The notes under the pieces are model-generated. The model saw only the letters and a list, made by a program, of their open reading frames with translations, did not search any database and had not been told where the DNA came from. DNA of 64,000 nucleotides from Photobacterium toruni. GTDB taxonomy: Bacteria > Pseudomonadota > Gammaproteobacteria > Enterobacterales > Vibrionaceae. A program made the translations under genes and the position numbers. Shown here in pieces: positions 25,975-34,263 of the stretch; position 1 is the first letter of the stretch; every line of letters begins with the position of its first letter. The stretch covers positions 1 through 64,000 of the forward strand of contig NZ_AP024856.1 in the NCBI RefSeq assembly GCF_024529955.1. Reading direction: 5' to 3'.

Positions 25975-27745
25975 GGTCGATCTCCTGTTGTTGTTTGATA
26001 ATGGTTTTTTTCACGTTATTAAGTTGCTGCATTTGACGTTGCCAGTGATTGACAATCGGATCGACATACTGTGTCTTTAACTGCCCTTGATAACGTTCGA
26101 TATCTTGTTGTGTCTGGTGTTCGACCCAATCAAGCAAGCGTTCTTTGACTTGTTCACGATTATCTCCAACATCAATAGTGACATTCTCATACGACTCACT
26201 GGTAAAATAATCGCCCGCTGCACCACATAAAGATGCAGCAACTGCCGATCCTAAAGGTCCTCCAACAAAAAATCCGCCGATGCCCCCTAATACAGCCAAT
26301 ACAGTGCGATTACGTACTTTTTTACGTTGTGTCACACAAATTTGACCTTGCTTGGTGCGACGCGAAAAACCGATGTTGTCCATGTTATCAGTGAGCTGCA
26401 CAACGCAGTCCAGCATCTCTGCGGTACATTTTTCTATAACAGGTTGGTAGTAATGGGTAAAAATTCGATGATAATGCGTTTGCATCGCTTGCATCATCGC
26501 TTGGCTATCTTGGCTGTCAGCACAGTGTTCAACCACATTATCGATCTCGGCACAGACATCGCGAATAATATTCAATGCGGCACTGTTGCTATGATCGAGA
26601 AACCGTTGTTGTTGGTGGGTTAATGTTTCTATCCCTTGTGCCAGCGGTTGAATGATCACATCGATTGCAATCGAAGCATCTGCACTCAACAGATCATCAT
26701 ACAATCGCCTTAATTGCTGAATAGGGGCATTCTTTTTCAAGGTAATGGCTTCTGAATCTAAAGTGTTATTTAACACACTAAAGAAATCTTCCATGCCCGA
26801 TGCTGTCATTGCTTCATCACTATTGTCTTGTAACTCAGCGTAACGCACCGACACCGAACTCACCGATGGCTCAGGCGCATGTAAGTTATGTTGATCGAGC
26901 ATCTGAGCAAACTGTTGCTTTAAATATGCTTGCTGTTTTTGTTGATCTTCACACGTTTTCATTATCAATTTTTTCTGATAACGACCATCTATTACTTCAA
27001 AGTCATAAATGTCAGATTGCGTCAGTAGCAACAAAATGCGTTTGCCTTTTTTTATTAACGCTTGCAGCTCTGCCAGATCCGATGCTCTTGCCGGTTGAGC
27101 TGAATTCATCGGATACAAAATCAGATCCGCTGCTTCGACATATTTTTGTGTCAGCTCTCCATTTTTATCGGTCACCGAGTGCAATCCGGGGGAATCAATA
27201 AAACTCAAACCAGGAATATGCACCCCTTGAATGCTGGCGGTGGTTTCAGCCTGTCCGACTCGAAATCCCTGAGCAAGGGTTTCTGCTTGAGTAAACTCAG
27301 TGTTCGTTTCATAGTTAAAAAATTGCGGCTCAATCCCTAAAGCTTGCAGTTGCGCGATGTCTGCTGGTGTTGGCTCGGTGCTGCCTGATACCACATAATT
27401 ACCTAGCGCACTTTTGCCTGCTTTCACTTTGCCACACACAAAGACTAATAAGCTGTCATCGATTCCACTGCGCAATGCTAACTGTGCCTGATACGATGCG
27501 ACTTGCTGTTGCCAGTCAGTTAAACGCTGCGTAATTTGTAAAACGTTCTCCTGTAAAACCGCTTGAATAGGATCGTTTTTATTGGCATTTTTTGCCAACG
27601 TTACCGTACTATCGATAACGATTTGCATCTGCGAAATCAAGGCAGCTTGCTTGTGATTGATGCGTTGATTGAGATCAGAAAACTGAGATGACAACCCGTT
27701 GCAACGCTGAAAAAATTGCTGATGGGCACTGGATAAATTCGCCAT
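25967..27745 (-). CDS. Dynamin-like GTPase with C-terminal membrane segment
   Basis: 592 residues from ATG 27745, selected for AAGGAG 6 bases upstream. P-loop GKVKAGKSA (105-113), SFIDSPGLHS as G3 and LLLTQSDIYDF in place of NKxD. A glycine-rich hydrophobic hairpin (LAVLGGIGGFFVGGPLGSAVAASLCGAAG) about 100 residues from the end could insert in membranes. Pairs of unequal dynamin-like GTPases are typical of bacterial operons such as leoABC. It starts 2 bases after the preceding stop. Confidence 0.75.
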   Translation of the reverse strand: MANLSSAHQQFFQRCNGLSSQFSDLNQRINHKQAALISQMQIVIDSTVTLAKNANKNDPIQAVLQENVLQITQRLTDWQQQVASYQAQLALRSGIDDSLLVFVCGKVKAGKSALGNYVVSGSTEPTPADIAQLQALGIEPQFFNYETNTEFTQAETLAQGFRVGQAETTASIQGVHIPGLSFIDSPGLHSVTDKNGELTQKYVEAADLILYPMNSAQPARASDLAELQALIKKGKRILLLLTQSDIYDFEVIDGRYQKKLIMKTCEDQQKQQAYLKQQFAQMLDQHNLHAPEPSVSSVSVRYAELQDNSDEAMTASGMEDFFSVLNNTLDSEAITLKKNAPIQQLRRLYDDLLSADASIAIDVIIQPLAQGIETLTHQQQRFLDHSNSAALNIIRDVCAEIDNVVEHCADSQDSQAMMQAMQTHYHRIFTHYYQPVIEKCTAEMLDCVVQLTDNMDNIGFSRRTKQGQICVTQRKKVRNRTVLAVLGGIGGFFVGGPLGSAVAASLCGAAGDYFTSESYENVTIDVGDNREQVKERLLDWVEHQTQQDIERYQGQLKTQYVDPIVNHWQRQMQQLNNVKKTIIKQQQEIDHV

Positions 27746-27747
27746 AC

Positions 27748-28233
27748 TTACTCCTTGCGCTGTAATTGCTCTAAGGCAGTGTGCAATTGATTTAAACGCT
27801 GAAACTGTTTTTGCTGATCTGCTTTTAAATCGCAGCGATAACATACGCTGATTTGACAAAGCTCAGATAATGCCTCTAATGCTGAATCACTGTCATACAC
27901 TGGCTTTTCACTAAAGCTTGATAATGCGCGTTGATTTAAAGGTGAGGTCAACTCAACGTTGGTGTGATCATGCAATAATGATTCAATCTCACTATTCACC
28001 GTACGACACAGTTGGGCTTGACGTTTTTTCTCACGTTGTTGGCGTTGGACGCGCTGTTGTTGCTGCTCCTGTTCTTGCTGACGCTGCTGCGCTTGCTGGT
28101 ATTGCTGCTCACGATTATTAGAAGAGGAGGAAGATGAAGATGAAGATGAAGATGAGCTTGTATCATCATCCATGATCGCGTCATATATTTTTTTCCCACC
28201 ATATACAAGAGGAACAATAGCTAACCACCACAT
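27748..28233 (-). CDS. Membrane-anchored Ser/Gln-rich coiled-coil protein
   Basis: 161 residues from ATG 28233 with AAGGAG upstream. It begins with a membrane segment (MWWLAIVPLVYGGKKIYDAIM), then a run of 13 serines, then a Gln/Arg-rich coiled coil (REQQYQQAQQRQQEQEQQQQ), and a C-terminal domain with CxxC-like 'QISVCYRCDLK'. No family recognised. Sitting between GTPase genes it may tether them to the inner membrane. The serine run is encoded by GAAGAT-type repeats on the plus strand that could vary in length. Confidence 0.6.
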   Translation of the reverse strand: MWWLAIVPLVYGGKKIYDAIMDDDTSSSSSSSSSSSSSNNREQQYQQAQQRQQEQEQQQQRVQRQQREKKRQAQLCRTVNSEIESLLHDHTNVELTSPLNQRALSSFSEKPVYDSDSALEALSELCQISVCYRCDLKADQQKQFQRLNQLHTALEQLQRKE

Positions 28234-28243
28234 AAATATCTCC

Positions 28244-29068
28244 TTAACCTTGAGGGTGCATTTGTTGAATCGACCGCTGAATGGTTTTAACCTGTGCCAC
28301 AAATTGCTTTTTACGCGCTTGCTGTTGTTTAATCAGCGGCAGTAATGCGGTCTGTGCTTGTTCGACTTCACGTAATAACTCACTGATCATCTGCTGTTGT
28401 TTGTTTTTACGGTGTTGCACCAATTTTTTCTTCATTCGATGGGCGCGACGCTCAATGTGTTGACGCAACACTCCAATGCCACTTTCACGGATCAAAATTG
28501 GCTCATTGAGTTTGACACCTTGCTGATACATCAGATTGGAAACCAAAAATGATCGAATATTTTGATTGAGCGCTTGCTGCAATTGGCGAGTTATTTCTTC
28601 ACACAATGGCTGACACTCTTCTTCTGCCCCTGTCAGTACCACTAATACCGAGCCTTGATCATTATGAGCATGATACAAACGTTGCCACTGAGCTAAATCG
28701 TCTTTTTGCAACGATCCGGCATTGAGTCTATGCACCAAAACCAACATATCCGCCTTCTCGGCAGCAAGGGTCGCCAAGTAGGTGTCGTTGCCATTCACAT
28801 CTAGTCCAGGGGTGTCGATATAACACACATCCCCTTGTTGCCAATGACGGATCTCTCGCGTTTCGGGTACATCATTAATGGGAAAGTACGGTGGTGTCAG
28901 CTGTTCAGTAAGGCTGCACAACAACGCACTTTTACCAACGTTATAACTGCCAAATACCGCAATATTAACGTGGTTTGATGGCGCTGATAACGCTCGCCAT
29001 TTTTTCATCCAATCGGGGTGATGGGGTAACACGCTCACGATCAAACGTTGCATTTTCGTTTGCTTCAT
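28244..29068 (-). CDS. Small Era/dynamin-type GTPase, first gene of GTPase operon
   Basis: 274 residues from ATG 29068, which has GGAG 8 bases upstream; in-frame ATGs further up lack support. P-loop GSYNVGKS (40-47), 'CYIDTPGLDVNG' as G3, and a basic coiled-coil C-terminus (MKKKLVQHRKNKQQQMISELLREVEQAQ). The shared-type promoter lies just upstream. With two dynamin-like GTPases and a membrane linker following, the four genes look like one membrane-acting machine. Confidence 0.7.
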   Translation of the reverse strand: MKQTKMQRLIVSVLPHHPDWMKKWRALSAPSNHVNIAVFGSYNVGKSALLCSLTEQLTPPYFPINDVPETREIRHWQQGDVCYIDTPGLDVNGNDTYLATLAAEKADMLVLVHRLNAGSLQKDDLAQWQRLYHAHNDQGSVLVVLTGAEEECQPLCEEITRQLQQALNQNIRSFLVSNLMYQQGVKLNEPILIRESGIGVLRQHIERRAHRMKKKLVQHRKNKQQQMISELLREVEQAQTALLPLIKQQQARKKQFVAQVKTIQRSIQQMHPQG

Positions 29069-29099
29069 ATCGCTCTCCTTGTTATCGATTGATGTCATC

Positions 29100-29144
29100 A
29101 TCATAACTCGATGCCAGTGCAGGTATTGTGTTCACAAGTTTGTC
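29100..29144 (-). promoter_or_regulatory. Shared-type island promoter 3 (GTPase operon)
   Basis: Minus strand: GACAAACTTGTG (29133-29144), 27 bases, then TATGAT (29100-29105), about 32 bases before ATG 29068. This is the only site with 27 rather than 26 bases. A second dyad TTTCAGGGTGAAA lies upstream at 29226-29238. Confidence 0.6.
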
Positions 29145-29424
29145 TGGCATTAATGGTATTTTTTTATAGGAAGACAAAATTGTGGGCTAGAAGTCTTATG
29201 GACTAGAAATGGAAATGAGTGGCGATTTCAGGGTGAAACAAATACAGTAAAACGATTTAATTCAATCAATTACACTAATTATTGTTATAGTGACAAATAA
29301 AAACCGTCTGCTATTACAGTCATATTGCAACGAAATAATCTTGAAGCGATACTCAGGCGATTATTCTAACGGCTCACACAGATTGACTCGATTGCGATTA
29401 CTCACGCACATTTACAAGATATTA

Positions 29425-29737
29425 TCTATCAACACCAATTTTTATCTTTTAAAATAAAAATTCTTGCAAACAATAAATGGCAATACTGTTTTATTACCCC
29501 ATAAAATGCTAACATATTCACAATCTTATATATTTAACATAAAATTAACACAGTTTTTTACAGCATTTGGGAAATAATCATGCCAACAAAATAATAATCC
29601 ATATAAGCTATTGATTATTATAATCACAAAATAAACTGGTACTTATTTTGCTTTATTTATAAATTTTCCTCGTGTTTAAAACGCTTGTTTGAATGAATAG
29701 TTGCCTTTTATCATTCAATGGCTTAGAATTTTGTCTT
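29425..29737 (+). promoter_or_regulatory. CRISPR leader of array 2
   Basis: Nearly identical to the array 1 leader across about 300 bases, with only scattered substitutions. TTGCCT (29701-29706), 17 bases, TAGAAT (29724-29729) directly before the first repeat. The 29145-29424 interval upstream contains no gene; it carries the TTTCAGGGTGAAA dyad. Confidence 0.75.
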
Positions 29738-29983
29738 GTCAGAAATGACATGCCCTGCTTGAAGGGATTAAGACAGTTTTCATTTTAATACTCTCTTTAT
29801 TAATGATTAGGTCAGAAATGACATGCCCTGCTTGAAGGGATTAAGACTTAAATGTGCTCATTTTAAATCCCTTACCTATAAGTCAGAAATGACATGCCCT
29901 GCTTGAAGGGATTAAGACTCTTCACGGCGATCGCGTTTAGCCTTACGCTTAGGTCAGAAATGACATGCCCTGCTTGAAGGGAT
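29738..29983 (+). CRISPR. CRISPR array 2: 4 repeats, 3 spacers
   Basis: Same 37-bp repeat as array 1, starting at 29738, 29811, 29882 and 29953; spacers of 36, 34 and 34 bases. The fourth repeat is cut after base 31 exactly as in array 1 and passes into a terminator. No spacer is shared with arrays 1 or 3. Confidence 0.97.
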
Positions 29984-30012
29984 AAAAAAACCGACATTAA
30001 TGTCGGTTTTTT
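29984..30012 (+). terminator. Terminator fused to array 2
   Basis: AAAAAACCGACATTAATGTCGGTTTTTT: an A-tract, a short GC-rich stem and a T-tract abut the truncated repeat. The symmetry lets it also terminate the cas1-cas2 transcript from the other side. Confidence 0.85.
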
Positions 30013-30026
30013 CGTATCAGTCGTAC

Positions 30027-30329
30027 CTAAAACACAAACCCAGTGAGCCGTTCATCACTGTGGTACAGCGGCCATTGGGTATTATCCCCCCAGTGAAAAC
30101 TACCCGCCGGTGTTGAAAAAGGCAGACATAACAAACGATCTTGCTGTTTATCAACCACCTTCTCTACTTTTTTACAAAATGCCATTTTCTCTGGCGGCGT
30201 TAACGCCATCACAAACACCGATTTTTGCAAACACCAGCCCGCCTCACTGCAAAGTTTGTGGGCTTTCTTGAGCCGTTTCGAACAACTAATATCATAACTA
30301 AATAACCACAATGGCTTAGGCGACATCAC
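30027..30329 (-). CDS. cas2: Cas2 adaptation protein
   Basis: 100 residues with the ferredoxin-like start 'LWLFSYDISCSKRLKKAHKLCSEAGWCLQKSVFVM', in which the Asp of SYDI matches the conserved Cas2 Asp. Cas2 bridges Cas1 dimers for spacer integration. It overlaps cas1 by 14 bases. Being separate from the effector operon but under the same type of promoter is unusual and informative. Confidence 0.88.
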   Translation of the reverse strand: MMSPKPLWLFSYDISCSKRLKKAHKLCSEAGWCLQKSVFVMALTPPEKMAFCKKVEKVVDKQQDRLLCLPFSTPAGSFHWGDNTQWPLYHSDERLTGFVF

Positions 30330-31224
30330 TCAACTCCTGCTGTAACAACACCCGTTTTGCTTTTATTGCCCACTTATGCACCCGTTTTTTATGCTGACGA
30401 CAAAAACTAAACCATAACGGATAAAACACTTGTTGACCTGCTGCTGTTAGGCGGCATCCCTGTTCGGTATGATGAAAATGTGACGCTGTGATCTGGCCAC
30501 TTAAAAATAAACCTGCCACCCAATATTCCAATTCACTGCGGGTTAATTCTTTAATATCAAGCAATAAACTATGGCGATAATATCCGGTACTGTGGTGGAT
30601 CCCTAAGCCGATATCAAATCCTTGCCCTAATAACGCTTTAGCATACAACGGATCTTCTAAGGTGCAGGTAAGAGACACCAGTGCATTAACAGGATCACAA
30701 GGCGGTTGACGTTGACGGTGGTTAAAACCAAACGGCGATAATAAAACCGCGAGCTGGTGCCAATAACTGGCGGTCATCCTTGCTTCGGTTAACATCAAGT
30801 TATCGGTTAGGGTTAATTGCGCGGCTTGTTCACACCATGCGGCTGAAGGGGAAAGTCCTAACTTTATTAAGGTCTTTTTTTGCCCCTGCATTCGCCCTAA
30901 CATTAATAATGTCGCTAATTTTTGTTTTACACTGACATCATTGGTTATGGCATATTGATGCAAACGAAAATCACTGCTTGGCGCTTTAAGGGGATACACA
31001 CACGCTAATTGTTTGATTCGAGAGCCGATTAATAATACTTCAACGCCACATTCAGCCGCCTTGAGTAATACATCAGATTCTAAGCTAACACCTTTAGCAA
31101 CTACGATTTGACTTAACCCACTCCATGGTAATAATCGCGTGCCTTTTTCAGGGTGGGCACAACGTAACAGACCTTGCTGTAACGATAACTGATAGGCTTT
31201 GGCATCAAGCATTAATGTCGACAT
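30316..31224 (-). CDS. cas1: Cas1 integrase
   Basis: 302 residues. The metal-binding set is visible: Glu in 'LMLTEARMTASYWHQL', His in 'GLGIHHSTGYYRHSLLLDIKEL', followed by Asp/Glu of 'LLLDIKELTR'. No fused reverse transcriptase. Cas1 would add spacers to the three arrays with shared leaders. The gene starts about 22 bases after the predicted transcription start of promoter 4. Confidence 0.9.
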   Translation of the reverse strand: MSTLMLDAKAYQLSLQQGLLRCAHPEKGTRLLPWSGLSQIVVAKGVSLESDVLLKAAECGVEVLLIGSRIKQLACVYPLKAPSSDFRLHQYAITNDVSVKQKLATLLMLGRMQGQKKTLIKLGLSPSAAWCEQAAQLTLTDNLMLTEARMTASYWHQLAVLLSPFGFNHRQRQPPCDPVNALVSLTCTLEDPLYAKALLGQGFDIGLGIHHSTGYYRHSLLLDIKELTRSELEYWVAGLFLSGQITASHFHHTEQGCRLTAAGQQVFYPLWFSFCRQHKKRVHKWAIKAKRVLLQQELSDVA

Positions 31225-31252
31225 GACTTATCTCCGTTAAGAATATAAGTTC

Positions 31253-31296
31253 ACTATAACTATGGGTGAGATAAATAGGTGGCAGACAAGTTTGTT
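31253..31296 (-). promoter_or_regulatory. Shared-type island promoter 4 (cas1-cas2)
   Basis: Minus strand: AACAAACTTGTC (31285-31296), 26 bases beginning TGCC, then TATAGT (31253-31258). A second dyad TTTCAGTGTGAAA occupies 31321-31333. Confidence 0.65.
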
Positions 31297-31392
31297 GGAA
31301 ACAGTGACGAACAATGGCTGTTTCAGTGTGAAAATATGAAATTAATGCTCATTAATCATAATAATAGCTATTGATAACGCAGGGGGGGGAGA

Positions 31393-31415
31393 AAAGCCGA
31401 TATGATATCGGCTTT
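31393..31415 (-). terminator. Weak terminator after the CARF gene
   Basis: A 10-bp stem (AAAGCCGATA / TATCGGCTTT) follows the CARF stop and is followed on the minus strand by TTTTCTC. A run of nine G on the plus strand lies just beyond. Termination is plausible but the T-tract is short. Confidence 0.45.
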
Positions 31416-31433
31416 CAGGTGATGAATAATAAA

Positions 31434-33050
31434 TTAATCGGTTAAGTTAGACTGAACCCATAGCCCATCACTAAAGACTGGATTGCTACGACCGCGGTAA
31501 TAGCTCACCGGTTGGTCTTGTTGCCACACTCCCGTAGGGGTAATGATATCGTTGAATTCATTAGACAACACTTTCTTAATTAAACCATTTAATTTACTTT
31601 TACGATCACGTAAGAAAGACTTTTCAATACCGACACTATTAACATCGACATTATCAGCATCATAGAACAAGCCACCTTCCACGCTATATTTGAAAAAGTT
31701 ATCAATGGTTTTTTCATAAGGCTTTAATGCCTGACGTAAGACAGGAGAATTGAAAATAAGATCAAGGCAATCCACTACACTGACATTATCTTCATCATCA
31801 AAGTTTTCATGGATAGTCGATAGCTTCGCTTCATCGATACCCTGAATACGTAATAACTCTAATAAAAAGAGGTATCCATAAATAATATCTTTTTCATCAT
31901 CTAATACCTTACCCTGCTTATAACCATGATCGAATGATTGACGGGCGATCATTGCATAATAAGCCAGCTCCAATTCGTTATTAGAAAAATCAATAACCTT
32001 ACAAAGCTGATTATTATAACGCACCACTACGATTTTATGGGCTAAATCAAAGTCGAGTTTAAATAAGGCTAACTCTTTCTCAATATCGGCATTAATAGCC
32101 AGCAAGCTTTTTTCTTTTTCACTAAGCGTTTGTTGCAGTTGATGAATATCACCTGCTTTATTGTCTGCTTTTTGCTGTAATTTATCATGCACTAACTGCT
32201 GACGCTTTTCCTGTACAGTTGATAATTTTTTCTTTAATTTATCGAGTTCTGCTATTTCAATTTTTTCTCGTTGCTGTAGCTGCTCTAAGGTTTGTGAAAT
32301 ACTTTGATAAGTAACTAAATCAGCATAAGACATGGTAACGGCCGTATCTTTTTTCTCAGTATCTTTTTTTATTTTCAGCACATCCGTTTTTGAGAATTCA
32401 GATAATACATGTTTACTCATTAATTCACGCTGGCGAATAAAGGGGATGTTTGACAAAACAACATCAATAAATTCTGTTGTTGTTTCGTAACGTCTTTCAT
32501 TTCTCGTAAATGCATCATCGTAAGGTGTTGGATAGTAAAAATCTGCAACTTCATAATCTGAATCTGTTAATAATACATGACTTAACATATCGTCTTTACG
32601 AGCGAATAATGTCATAGCATAACCTAAATAAAAGGTCATGGTTTTACGTCCGCCCGAAATGGAAGCATGAATGGTATTATTTGAATCATCACATAACTGA
32701 GCCACCGCCTTCACAATATAATCGGCTAACGCTTCTTGATCAGCTTCAGATCGTGCATCATCAACAAGTTTATTATTGGCATCAGGAACAACGTGAATAT
32801 TTTTATCTAATGTAAATGTTGGTACGCTATCAATGTGATAATCTTCACATAATTGTTTAATAACGTTATTACCATTTTTATTCGTTTTTAATAATGAATG
32901 TTTTAATTGTGTACGACCATAGCAAGTAGTTATCACTTGAATTTCATCGGGCCATGTCAGATTATTTTTATAAATACCGTACAGTGTTTCGGTTAATACC
33001 GATGGTGAACCACCGGTGATCGACAACAAGATATGTTTTTTATTTTTCAT
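31434..33050 (-). CDS. CARF-domain protein (NE0113/TIGR02584-like) with long novel C-terminus
   Basis: 538 residues. The first 200 read as a CARF domain: 'HILLSITGGSPSVLTETLYGI' at the start and 'IHASISGGRKTMTFYLGYAM' (SGGRK at 132-136), the ligand-site motif of the NE0113/TIGR02584 group. Residues about 245-330 form a coiled coil, and the last 200 residues I do not recognise. The CARF part should sense cyclic oligoadenylate from Cas10; the group includes proteins described as ring nucleases. The tail could be an effector or oligomerisation module. It is cotranscribed with the small gene upstream. Confidence 0.75.
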   Translation of the reverse strand: MKNKKHILLSITGGSPSVLTETLYGIYKNNLTWPDEIQVITTCYGRTQLKHSLLKTNKNGNNVIKQLCEDYHIDSVPTFTLDKNIHVVPDANNKLVDDARSEADQEALADYIVKAVAQLCDDSNNTIHASISGGRKTMTFYLGYAMTLFARKDDMLSHVLLTDSDYEVADFYYPTPYDDAFTRNERRYETTTEFIDVVLSNIPFIRQRELMSKHVLSEFSKTDVLKIKKDTEKKDTAVTMSYADLVTYQSISQTLEQLQQREKIEIAELDKLKKKLSTVQEKRQQLVHDKLQQKADNKAGDIHQLQQTLSEKEKSLLAINADIEKELALFKLDFDLAHKIVVVRYNNQLCKVIDFSNNELELAYYAMIARQSFDHGYKQGKVLDDEKDIIYGYLFLLELLRIQGIDEAKLSTIHENFDDEDNVSVVDCLDLIFNSPVLRQALKPYEKTIDNFFKYSVEGGLFYDADNVDVNSVGIEKSFLRDRKSKLNGLIKKVLSNEFNDIITPTGVWQQDQPVSYYRGRSNPVFSDGLWVQSNLTD

Positions 33051-33065
33051 TATATGTAAACCTTA

Positions 33066-33431
33066 TTAGCGTGCATCAGCACAATATGTTCCCATGACCG
33101 ATATCTTGGTGATTTTAATTTGAATCTCATCTAAATCGTGTGATAGGTGAATATGTTCATATTCTACATCTAAAAACACACCGTGATAATATTCCCAAGG
33201 AAAACAATGGCCATCGATAATATCTTTATAATAAATATTCTCAAATGTGCCATTCGCCATATTGGCAAACGTCATTCCAGAAACCACACGGCCTTCATAC
33301 TGATGCTTAAATTTCTCGCATCGTAGCACCATGTGGTGAATATTCTGCAAATGATCAGGATGACGCATTAATGCTTCAACATTCTTAATCGCGTATGGCG
33401 CAAGCCAAACGGGTAACTGTTCTACTGTCAT
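33066..33431 (-). CDS. Unknown partner of the CARF protein, 121 residues
   Basis: Soluble, mixed alpha/beta, with many aromatic and His residues (HHMVLRCEKFKHQYEGRVVSGMTFANMANG). It lies 15 bases upstream of the CARF gene and directly behind a promoter with a perfect TATAAT, so it is the first gene of a two-gene unit. No family recognised. A toxin, effector or adaptor controlled by the CARF protein is possible. Confidence 0.55.
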   Translation of the reverse strand: MTVEQLPVWLAPYAIKNVEALMRHPDHLQNIHHMVLRCEKFKHQYEGRVVSGMTFANMANGTFENIYYKDIIDGHCFPWEYYHGVFLDVEYEHIHLSHDLDEIQIKITKISVMGTYCADAR

Positions 33432-33460
33432 CGTACAACGCCTCTGTTATCAATAACGCT

Positions 33461-33504
33461 ATTATATTTCAGCTAATAGCACATTTGAGGCAGACAAACT
33501 TGTC
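33461..33504 (-). promoter_or_regulatory. Shared-type island promoter 5 (CARF operon)
   Basis: Minus strand: GACAAGTTTGTC (33493-33504), 26 bases beginning TGCC, then consensus TATAAT (33461-33466), about 30 bases before ATG 33431. It sits within 15 bases of the end of the neighbouring GTPase gene. Confidence 0.7.
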
Positions 33505-33516
33505 ATCCCCAAAAAA

Positions 33517-34212
33517 CTATTTTCTTGGCAATGCTCGGCGCTGATGGGGAAATTGGTTCACCAAAGCATCCATCAATAGTTCCAAGTGATAACCATGATA
33601 AGCACTGTAGCAAATCGGTAATGCAACCGTCTTTCCAGCACTATCGCGTAATCGTTGCTGTACCGAGTGGGCTTTTTGATCTAAAAATTGTGCTAATTGT
33701 AGATCGGGTTGTTTTAGCTGATGTTGCCAATGACGGCCTTTCATTGCCACATCGGCTTGGTTTATTGCTACCACTACTCGATCTGCACTGATGTTTTTCA
33801 TCACCACGTGCTCTAACAATTGCATAGCAGTGCCTAAATCACGACTGCCACCGTCTAAAATCACCAACACTAAATCAATAAAGCCATATTGTTGCTCGTT
33901 AACCGTACATGGTTGGCACAATTTTTCGATAATGGCTTTACTGTGGCGCTTATCAGCCTCAAGTCCATCACCCAGCCCGGCAGAATCATGAAAGCGCAAG
34001 TACTTGTGCAATGAGTGAGATGAAATCATTTGAGTTTCAGGTTCAACCCCCTCACCTACTTTCGCCACATTGCTGTTCATTAACGCATTAATGGTGCTGC
34101 TTTTACCAGTGCCTGTTGCGCCAACCACTAATACATCAATTGGGTATAGCAAGCCTCGATCTTTAATGGTGTGCTCAATATCTTGCAGGCGGTAATCTAC
34201 TTGCATCATCAT
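33517..34212 (-). CDS. YeeP/AIG1-like small GTPase B
   Basis: 231 residues starting after GAGGAGTAA. P-loop GATGTGKSS (31-39), 'FHDSAGLGDGLEADKRHS' as G3, and 'VVAINQADVAMKGRHWQHQ' with NQAD as G4. It is close in sequence to the following upstream gene product but lacks that protein's C-terminal tail. The family (YeeP/YfjP, AIG1-like septin-related GTPases) includes many phage- or plasmid-borne members of unclear role. Confidence 0.75.
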   Translation of the reverse strand: MMMQVDYRLQDIEHTIKDRGLLYPIDVLVVGATGTGKSSTINALMNSNVAKVGEGVEPETQMISSHSLHKYLRFHDSAGLGDGLEADKRHSKAIIEKLCQPCTVNEQQYGFIDLVLVILDGGSRDLGTAMQLLEHVVMKNISADRVVVAINQADVAMKGRHWQHQLKQPDLQLAQFLDQKAHSVQQRLRDSAGKTVALPICYSAYHGYHLELLMDALVNQFPHQRRALPRK

Positions 34213-34263
34213 TTACTCCTCGGCATAACCCAATGGGTTATGCCTTGTCATCGAATAACAATA

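Noticed and set aside
28120-28170. GAAGAT-type microsatellite as a regulatory repeat
   Set aside because: It encodes the serine run of the membrane linker protein in frame; length variation is possible but it is coding.
30316-31224. Cas1 fused to or near a reverse transcriptase
   Set aside because: Cas1 is 302 residues with no RT domain, and no RT gene was found in the island.
31381-31390. Nine-G run as a quadruplex element
   Set aside because: A single G-run cannot form an intramolecular quadruplex; no partner runs nearby.
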